Assembly (NCBI GenBank): GCA_011525745.1
Contig: WYBU01000144.1
Location: 1 to 47,228, forward strand
Source: Planctomycetaceae bacterium
GTDB taxonomy: Bacteria; Planctomycetota; Phycisphaerae; UBA1845; UTPLA1
Length of the DNA: 47,228 nt
Reading direction: 5' to 3'
Positions 40,985 through 47,228 of this stretch are shown piece by piece. The position numbers were made by a program, and so were the translations under genes. Under the pieces are notes generated by a model, which saw only the letters and a list, made by a program, of their open reading frames with translations, searched no databases and was not told where the DNA came from. Numbering within the stretch: the stretch's first letter is position 1; each line of letters starts with the position of its first letter.

Positions 40985-42111
40985 CGTCCGGGCAACGGCG
41001 CCACCCGCCCCGCCAGAATGTCCGCTGCGATCTCCTCGGCCATGATGTCCGCGCCCGTCGCGTCGGGATGATTGCTGTCCTGAATGTGATACAGCCGCAC
41101 CCACGGCTTCTTTCCGGCCAGCATCGCGTCGCGCTCCGACTTGATTCGATCGAAGATGTGCCGGCCGGGCAGGCCGTAGCGTTTCATGTACTCGTCGAAT
41201 CGTGCGTAGGGATCGACCGTAAACCGGCTCTTGTCGACGTTGAACACGTTGTCGCGCCGATCGTCGCTGAGCCGCTCGGAATCCGGATAAAGATAAACCG
41301 CAAAACCCATCCCCCGCGCCTCGCATGCACGCATGATCTCGGCCATCGCCTCGAACTGATGCTACCACCGTGCACGGATCTTTGCCGAATCACAGTTGGC
41401 CGCCAATCCGATTTTCTCCGGATCGCGCGGCGGCCGTGCCTGCACGATCGCCTGCTTGCACTGTTCCTCAATCAGCGCCAGAAACGCGCTGAGCCGAAGA
41501 TAGCGTTGCCGCAACCGGATCGCGCCGTTGGAAAACAGCCCCGCCACGCCGGGCGTCGCGTCAATCTGGCGTTGCGCATATTCATGATCGTCCCAGCCGA
41601 CGTCGTTGAGATTGAATTGCACGATGATCGCGTCGGCGTGCCAATCGTCCATGTTCTGAAGGACAAAGTCCTTCCTCAGCCCCGGCGTTGTCCCCATGCC
41701 CGCCAGGTTGATGCAGCGCCAGCTCACATGCGGCCGGACCGCTGCCAGCCGCGCTTCGACGCGGGCCGGAATCGACTGCTCAATCGGCAGCCCGAAACCC
41801 CACATGACCGAGTCGCCCAGCATGGCGATTCGGACCTCGCCGGGCTGTTTCGGTTCCAGTGCTTTTTCGTAGCCATGGTTGGCGCCGCGCTGGCCGATGG
41901 CGTATCCGCTGGTCAGCCCCGGCCCGAATCGCAGGTGTGCGTATTCGGGGGCGATAATGCGCGTCAGCGTTTCGGGAATCAGGAACAAGCTGCCGAAGAC
42001 CACCAGCGTGAAGAACGCTTTTTTCCGCCGGGACAAGGTGCGTCGCTGCGGAGCACCCTTGCGGCGGTCGGCGTCCGGTGGTCCGGAATTCGTTGCGTAG
42101 GTGTTGCCCAT
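40981..42111 (-). pseudogene. SGNH/GDSL hydrolase interrupted by an in-frame TAG
   Basis: A 376-codon frame from ATG 42111 (AGGA upstream) has one membrane anchor (about 27-46, KKAFFTLVVFGSLFLIPETL). Block I is IAMLGDSVMWGFG (nucleophile Ser), block III is FNLNDVG, and block V is DSNHPDATG (Asp and His). Codon 250 (41364-41362) is TAG, after KIRARW and before HQFEAMAEI in the same frame. No frameshift is needed. Translation would stop before the catalytic Asp/His. The remainder could restart at ATG 41346. It is either a recent nonsense mutation, a sequencing error, or a readthrough or recoded codon. It is divergent from a carbamoyltransferase/SxtJ pair, with which such hydrolases usually cluster. 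Confidence 0.85.
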
Positions 42112-42303
42112 GCTGATTCCTCGCCTTATCGCATCGCGTCCTTTAGAATTCCGATACGCTCGGAGGGGGCATCCGGGCTTGTACAAGTCCGGGCCAGGGC
42201 GACGGTCACGCTCCCCGGTCGCACCGACTTCAATTGAGGGATTCGCGCCGCCGGCCGATCGAGCACGACGCGGGCGGTACGAACGCAGGAGCTGCACAAG
42301 CGC

Positions 42304-44145
42304 ATGAACATCCTGGGCATTTCCGCCTTCTATCACGACAGCGCCGCGGCCCTGGTCCGCGATGGCGAGATCGTCGCCGCCGCGCAGGAAGAGCGATTTA
42401 CTCGCAAGAAGCACGATTACCGCTTCCCGCAAAACGCCATCGAATACTGTCTGTCCGAGGGTGGGATCGAGCCGACCCAACTCGATTACGTTGCATTCTA
42501 TGACAAGCCGCTGCTGAAATTCGAGCGGCTGATCGAAACCTATCTGGCCTACGCCCCGGTGGGGTTCAAGTCGTTTCTAGCCGGTATGCCCCTCTGGCTG
42601 CGGCAGAAGCTGCACCTGCCGCGCGAAATGGACCGCGGCCTGCGTCATCAATACAAGGGCCGCTACGTCTTTACCGACCATCACGAGTCCCATGCCGCCA
42701 GCGCGTTTTTCCCGTCGCCCTTCGATGAAGCGGCCATCCTGACGCTCGACGGCGTGGGCGAGTGGTCGACCGCCACCTACGGCGTCGGTCGCGGCAATCG
42801 CATCGAATTGAGCCACGAGCTGCGGTTTCCGCATTCGCTGGGATTGTTGTACTCGGCGTTCACGTATTACACCGGCTTCAAGGTCAATTCGGGCGAATAC
42901 AAGCTGATGGGCCTGGCCCCCTACGGCGAACCGCGATTCAAAGACGTCATTCTGAACAAGCTTCTCGACCTGAAGCCCGACGGCTCGTTCCGCATGAACA
43001 TGGCGTACTTCAACTACTGCCAGGGCCTGACGATGACCGCGCCGAAGATGGCGGAACTGTTCGAAGGCCCGCCGCGCCGTCCCGAGAGCCGCCTGACGCA
43101 ACGCGAGATGGACATCGCCGCGTCGATCCAGGCCGTGACCGAGGAAATCATGATGCGCTGCGCCCGGCACGTCGCCAGGGAAACCGGCATGCGAAACCTC
43201 GTCATGGCCGGCGGCGTCGCGCTGAACTGCGTCGGCAACGGGCGCATCTTGTCCGAGGGGATTTTCGACAATATCTGGATTCAACCGGCCGCGGGCGACG
43301 CCGGCGGCGCGCTGGGGGCGGCGTTGTTCGTCTGGCACCAGCTTCTGGGCAAACCGCGCGCCGTGGACAACGTCCACGACCGCCAGAAGGCTTCGCTGCT
43401 GGGGCCGGCCTACGGCAACGAGCAGATCAAGGCGTTTCTCGACGGCGTCGGCGCGAAATACCGCTACTGCGACAGCGAGGATGAGCTGGTCGAAGTCGTG
43501 TCCGATCTGATCGCGTCGGAAAAAGTCATCGGCCTGTTCCAGGGCCGCATGGAATTCGGCCCGCGGGCGCTTTGCTCGCGCTCGATCATCGGCGACGCCC
43601 GCTCGCCGCGCATGCAGTCGGTGATGAACCTCAAGATCAAGTTCCGCGAGTCGTTCCGCCCGTTCGCGCCGATCGTTTTGCGCCAACACGTTCACGAATG
43701 GTTCGAGATGCGCCCCAACGAGGACAGCCCCTACATGCTGCTCGTCGCCGACGTGCGCCCCGAGCACCGCCTGCCGCTCGACGGCCAGCTCGACGGCCTG
43801 ACCGGCGTCGACCGTCTGCTCAAGGTGGTGCGCTCGACGATCCCCGCGGTGACGCACGTCGATTATTCGGCCCGCGTGCAAACCGTCGACCCGCTGCGCC
43901 ATCCGCGGCCGTACAAGCTGATGATGCGCTTCAAGGAAAAGACCGGCTGCCCGGTGCTGATCAATACGAGCTTCAACGTCCGCAGCGAGCCGATCGTCTG
44001 CTCGCCCGAGCACGCCTGGCGCTGCTTCATGGCGTGCAACATGGACGTGCTGGTGCTCGAGAACTTCGTTCTGCTCAAGGACGAACAGCCCAAAGCGAAA
44101 CAACACGAAATCGACGCCTACCTGGCGCAGTTTGATTTGGACTAA
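42304..44145 (+). CDS. NodU/CmcH-family O-carbamoyltransferase
   Basis: A 613-residue enzyme that transfers a carbamoyl group from carbamoyl phosphate to a hydroxyl of a sugar or small molecule, via a carbamoyl-adenylate. The N-terminal ASKHA-type domain begins MNILGISAFYHDSAAAL. It contains the His-rich segment TDHHESHAASAFFPSPFDEA and the LDGVGEWST strand. The C-terminal domain holds GLFQGRMEFGPRALCSRSII, followed by NTSFNVRSEPIVCSP. Both domains are complete and family-sized. It is followed after three bases by an SxtJ-like gene. ATG 42304 lies after GAGCTGCACAAGCGC. Confidence 0.94.
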   Translation: MNILGISAFYHDSAAALVRDGEIVAAAQEERFTRKKHDYRFPQNAIEYCLSEGGIEPTQLDYVAFYDKPLLKFERLIETYLAYAPVGFKSFLAGMPLWLRQKLHLPREMDRGLRHQYKGRYVFTDHHESHAASAFFPSPFDEAAILTLDGVGEWSTATYGVGRGNRIELSHELRFPHSLGLLYSAFTYYTGFKVNSGEYKLMGLAPYGEPRFKDVILNKLLDLKPDGSFRMNMAYFNYCQGLTMTAPKMAELFEGPPRRPESRLTQREMDIAASIQAVTEEIMMRCARHVARETGMRNLVMAGGVALNCVGNGRILSEGIFDNIWIQPAAGDAGGALGAALFVWHQLLGKPRAVDNVHDRQKASLLGPAYGNEQIKAFLDGVGAKYRYCDSEDELVEVVSDLIASEKVIGLFQGRMEFGPRALCSRSIIGDARSPRMQSVMNLKIKFRESFRPFAPIVLRQHVHEWFEMRPNEDSPYMLLVADVRPEHRLPLDGQLDGLTGVDRLLKVVRSTIPAVTHVDYSARVQTVDPLRHPRPYKLMMRFKEKTGCPVLINTSFNVRSEPIVCSPEHAWRCFMACNMDVLVLENFVLLKDEQPKAKQHEIDAYLAQFDLD

Positions 44146-44148
44146 ACT

Positions 44149-44595
44149 ATGTCGCTTATTTCCGTCAACTGGAACCCGCCACCCCGTCAGCTTCGCGGCT
44201 TCGGCTGGATCGCCCTCGTCGCTTTCGGCCTCATCGGCGCGTGGGTCTCCTGGCGAGGCAGCCTCTTCGGCGCGGCGATGCAGCCCGCCACGGCCCGCAA
44301 CACCGCGCTGGTGCTGTGGACGCTCGCCGGCTGCTGCGGCCTGCTCGCGCTGGCCGCGCCTGCCGCGCTGAAGCCGCTCTACGTCGCCCTGACGGCCGTG
44401 AGTCTGCCGATCGGTTTCGTGCTGTCGCACGTCATCATGGCGATCGTGTTCTACGTGGTGCTGACGCCGGTCGGCCTGGTCTTCCGCCTCATGGGCCGTG
44501 ATCCGCTGCATCGGCGCTTCGAGCCGAACGCGGCAAGCTACTGGGTCCCGCGCCAACCCGTTCGCGACGCGACGCGGTACTATCGCCAGTTCTGA
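44149..44595 (+). CDS. SxtJ-like small membrane protein
   Basis: 148 residues with three to four hydrophobic helices (about 19-38, 52-72, 78-112) and the typical C-terminal FRLMGRDPLHRRFEPNAASY ending in YWVPRQP. This ending is characteristic of SxtJ-family proteins. They are almost always beside carbamoyltransferases in bacterial genomes. Its role is not established; it may anchor the enzyme or help transport. It starts three bases after the carbamoyltransferase stop, so the two are surely co-translated. Confidence 0.85.
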   Translation: MSLISVNWNPPPRQLRGFGWIALVAFGLIGAWVSWRGSLFGAAMQPATARNTALVLWTLAGCCGLLALAAPAALKPLYVALTAVSLPIGFVLSHVIMAIVFYVVLTPVGLVFRLMGRDPLHRRFEPNAASYWVPRQPVRDATRYYRQF

Positions 44596-44630
44596 TTCCA
44601 CACTTCAATCTCCGCGCGTTTTGCGTTCAA

Positions 44631-46859
44631 ATGCTCATCATGAGTCACGCCGCAATCCAACGCGCAATCACGCGCTGCGCTGCGTTCATTGCGGGGACGT
44701 CCGCGATCGTCGCACCGGCGACGTGGGCCTTGGGTTTCGCGCTGTCGACTCGTTCGGCCGAACCGCCTGACGTCGCGACATCCCGTGCTTCGATGCCTGC
44801 AACCCAGTCTCGTCCCGCTTCGCTTCGCGACGCCGGCGTCGTCGCCGCGCAGGTGTCGCTGACGCTGGCCGAGCGCGCTTGGCGCGTTTCGGAAGGCCGC
44901 ACCGACAAGCCGACGTTTCAGGAGCGGCAGGCGTACTTGCGCGAGCGCTCCGACGAAATGATCCAGCGACTCCGCGAGAGCGGCGTGAACCTCGTCATCT
45001 TCCCCTACGGCGGCTTCGGCCCGCCGCAGGACGAGCAGGACGAACGCCGCCTGGCCGCCGATTTCGCCCGACGGCTGCGTGCGGCGGGCATGTTCGTCGG
45101 CGTGCAGTTGCCGGCCGGTCGTATCCGGCCCGAAGCGTGGGCCGCGGCGTCGCGTCCCGCGGATGACTGGCTGGTGCGCGACGCCGCCGGCGGCCCGATC
45201 GTCGCGCCCTTGCGCGGTCACTTCCACGCGAGCCGCGTGCACCCGGAATACGTCAATGAATGTCTGCGTCTCGTCGAGGAAGCGGCCAGAAACTTGCAGC
45301 CGGATATGTTGCTGCTGCCCGATCCGTCGCCGGCCGTCGGGTACGAGCGCGCCGCGGTCGACGCCTTCCGCCGATTTGTGACGGCGCGCCGCGAACTGCC
45401 CGCCTGGGCCGATTCGTTGCGGCAACTCGATCCGACCGCGATCGAACCGCCGCGCCTTGACGCCGATGATCCCGTGCTGCTGCGCTGCTGGCTCGACTTT
45501 CGGGCTGACATCGTGCGCACGCATGTTGCGGCCGCGCGCGAGCGATTGCACCGCGCCGCGCCGGCGGCGCTGCTTGCGGTCGAGATGCCCATCCGCCCCG
45601 TGATCCCGTCGCGCGACATCGGCCCTTGCTTCGAGCTGCGCGACGTCGCCGACCGCGTTGATCTGTTGCGCGATGTGCAACCTGTGCGCATCGAAGTGCG
45701 CGACCGCGTCAACCACCAGATCGCCGCGCTCAAGGCGCTGCGCGACGCCGGGCGAAGCGTGATCATGGAGTGCCAGCGGCCGATCGATGCCGCGCAGGCC
45801 ATGGCCTTCGGCCGCGACGCCATCGGCTGCATCGCGTGGTTCCACTGGGGCGAGCCATTCGCCGATCCGCTGGCCCGCGTGGAACTCGCCCCGCAGACCG
45901 TCGCGCTGGCGCGCTTCTTCGCCGCCCACCGCGACCTGTTCCGCGACGTGCAGCCCGTTACCGATGTTGTCCTGTGGCGCCCGCCGCTGGTCGACGCGGG
46001 CCGCCCGCCCGAGGAGCACCCGCTGTATCTCCAGACCGAAAGCGCCCTCGTCACCCACCGCGTGCCGTTCACCGTCTGCCTGGACCCCGCGCTGCCAACG
46101 CTGAGCGGACGGCAGGCGCTGGTGCTGGCCGGCGCTTCGCGCCTGAGCGATGAACAGATCGAACGCATCGAGCGCCATGTCCGGACCGGCGGCGGGCTGG
46201 TCGCGATCGGCGCCGCCGGCACGCGCGATGAACTGGGAAACACGCGGCGCGAGTCGCTGAATGACCGCCTGGCGGCATGGGACGGGCGGTCGCGAATCGG
46301 ACCTGAATTGTCATGTGATCGGCCGACTGCCGAAGCGCCGGCGACATCCACCGCGCCGCGGTCGCGCCCGGAAGTTTCGTCGCCGCGCCGAGCGTTTCGC
46401 GTGGGCCAGGGGCGCGTGGTGCTGCTCGATCGGCCGGGTCCGCCGGAAAACGTCTGGCTCATCGCGCGGCGCGCCGGCGTGCGCCCGCCGGGCCAGACGC
46501 CGCCGCACGAGGACGACTTTTACGCCGCGCTGCGGTACGCCGCCGGCGGGGCGCTCTCGCTCGAGTGCCCGCTGACCGAGGGCGGCGTCTGCGAGCTGAC
46601 GCGCCGCGCGGATGGCCAAACGACGATATTGCATATCGTGAATTTCAATCCGCGCCTGCCCGAGCGCCCGACCCGCGCCCGCGTCCGCCTGCCGCCCGAC
46701 CGCGCGGCGACGCGCGTGACGCGACACGTCCCGGCCGACGGCGCGCGGTCCGACGTGCCCTTTACGCCGCGGCCCGACGGCGTCGAGTTCAACGTCGCGG
46801 CCTGCCCGTTGTATGACATCTACGAAATCGCGACGGCACCGCGAACCAATGGGCGGTGA
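44631..46859 (+). CDS. large exported glycosidase-like protein
   Basis: 742 residues from ATG 44631 (ATG 44640 also fits). The N-terminus is a signal or anchor (about 12-40). Residues about 60-430 look like a (beta/alpha)8 barrel of the glycoside-hydrolase/alpha-amylase-like kind (SGVNLVIFPYGGFG; FHASRVHPEYVNECLRLVEE; CIAWFHWGEPFADPL). Residues about 440-620 resemble the class-I glutaminase-like domain of GH42-type enzymes (LSDEQIERIERHVRTGGG; VGQGRVVLLDRPGPP). A beta-sandwich end is possible (about 650-742). The exact GH family and catalytic acids could not be fixed by eye. It follows the SxtJ-like gene by 35 bases on the same strand. Confidence 0.7.
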   Translation: MLIMSHAAIQRAITRCAAFIAGTSAIVAPATWALGFALSTRSAEPPDVATSRASMPATQSRPASLRDAGVVAAQVSLTLAERAWRVSEGRTDKPTFQERQAYLRERSDEMIQRLRESGVNLVIFPYGGFGPPQDEQDERRLAADFARRLRAAGMFVGVQLPAGRIRPEAWAAASRPADDWLVRDAAGGPIVAPLRGHFHASRVHPEYVNECLRLVEEAARNLQPDMLLLPDPSPAVGYERAAVDAFRRFVTARRELPAWADSLRQLDPTAIEPPRLDADDPVLLRCWLDFRADIVRTHVAAARERLHRAAPAALLAVEMPIRPVIPSRDIGPCFELRDVADRVDLLRDVQPVRIEVRDRVNHQIAALKALRDAGRSVIMECQRPIDAAQAMAFGRDAIGCIAWFHWGEPFADPLARVELAPQTVALARFFAAHRDLFRDVQPVTDVVLWRPPLVDAGRPPEEHPLYLQTESALVTHRVPFTVCLDPALPTLSGRQALVLAGASRLSDEQIERIERHVRTGGGLVAIGAAGTRDELGNTRRESLNDRLAAWDGRSRIGPELSCDRPTAEAPATSTAPRSRPEVSSPRRAFRVGQGRVVLLDRPGPPENVWLIARRAGVRPPGQTPPHEDDFYAALRYAAGGALSLECPLTEGGVCELTRRADGQTTILHIVNFNPRLPERPTRARVRLPPDRAATRVTRHVPADGARSDVPFTPRPDGVEFNVAACPLYDIYEIATAPRTNGR

Positions 46860-47228
46860 GGAGCGGATCCCGGGGCGTAAGGGCGCCGGCTCTGGATGAT
46901 GTGTCCGCGTTGCACGGGCTTCCAGCCCGTGAATAACTCCGCGTGGCGCGGGCATGTAGTCCGTGTTAGTCAGAGCCGCGCAGCGTCAGCAAGCGGGATC
47001 CGCAAGCCGGAAGGGAGAGCCCACGGTGATTTCGCGCACCGGCGTGCGAAGCCTGCCGGCGCGCCGGACGTACCGTGCAAGATCGAAACGTTGCCCAGTG
47101 AGCCGCGCCGCCCGATCCCGCTCGCTGACGCCTGTCCCCGCGAATGCGTGGGGCTTCGCGGCTCTGAAACATCGCAGCGCTGGCGCTTGCGGCTCGGAAC
47201 ACGTCGCGTGGCACAGGCTTCCAGCCCG
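46860..47228. repeat. gene-free end with dispersed repeats and an 18-bp inverted pair
   Basis: GCGTCAGCAAGCGGGATC (46983-47000) and GATCCCGCTCGCTGACGC (47114-47131) are inverted copies with one mismatch, 113 bases apart. GCACGGGCTTCCAGCCCGTG (46912-46931) and a second copy cut off by the window end (47207-47228) belong to the family of the 112-bp array. An 82-residue frame on the minus strand here is repeat text and not a gene. Confidence 0.7.

Noticed and set aside
46966..47214. 82-codon minus-strand ORF near the window end
   Set aside because: It consists of dispersed repeat text with no family and no ribosome site.
1..47228. tRNA, rRNA, riboswitch or integrase/attachment site
   Set aside because: None was recognised by eye on either strand; a covariance-model scan would be needed to exclude small RNAs.

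Overview
The window is GC-rich (roughly 65-70% by eye), gene-dense and bacterial. Several things point to Planctomycetota, possibly a Phycisphaerae-like lineage: intergenic palindromes of the type CACGGGCT-TTC-AGCCCGTG and CACAGCCG-CCCT-CGGCTGTG, a dispersed word that reads as 'EPNRDREGA' or 'LPHGRGSV' when translated, many zinc-ribbon proteins, a Ser/Thr kinase with C-terminal zinc ribbons, and large secreted NHL and PQQ-type propeller proteins. This is inferred from composition and gene content; no rRNA is present. No tRNA, rRNA, CRISPR array or transposase was recognised.

Layout. (1) 36-4727: a zf-TFIIB protein overlapping a small membrane protein (minus strand), then an ABC exporter ATPase and its 849-residue FtsX-type permease (plus strand). 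(2) 4924-15639, minus strand: a polysaccharide operon reading CpsD-like P-loop protein, O-antigen ligase, flippase, fused GT2-GT4 glycosyltransferase, GT4 glycosyltransferase, WecG/TagA glycosyltransferase, then a polyprenyl-phosphate sugar transferase. A 112-bp tandem repeat array separates the last two and supplies the stop codon of the WecG/TagA gene. (3) 15883-17268: an exported alpha/beta hydrolase. (4) 17504-22620, plus strand: the most interesting block. It has a four-helix membrane protein, a Ser/Thr kinase with double zinc ribbons, a one-TM zinc-ribbon protein, and three basic-then-acidic helical proteins that look like ESCRT-III (Snf7/CHMP) proteins. One of the three carries a probable winged-helix domain in front, as eukaryotic CHMP7 does. 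An antitoxin-like gene with no toxin sits among them. (5) 23004-34043, minus strand: respiratory complex I genes nuoG-H-I-J-K-L-M-N without nuoA-F. A perfect CRP-type palindrome lies just before nuoG, and repeat arrays lie inside the operon. (6) 34545-40984, plus strand: planctomycete-type hypotheticals, a metzincin-motif/CARDB/NHL secreted protein and a PQQ-propeller protein. (7) 40981-46859: an SGNH hydrolase gene broken by one in-frame TAG, divergent from a NodU/CmcH-type carbamoyltransferase, an SxtJ-like membrane protein and a large glycosidase-like exported protein.

How the genes fit together: block 2 makes and polymerises a surface polysaccharide, and block 7 could modify a glycan or small molecule by carbamoylation and acyl-ester chemistry. 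Block 5 is most of the membrane arm plus NuoG and NuoI of complex I. Block 4 is proposed here as a kinase-regulated membrane-remodelling system. That proposal rests on reading the proteins by eye and needs profile and structure searches.
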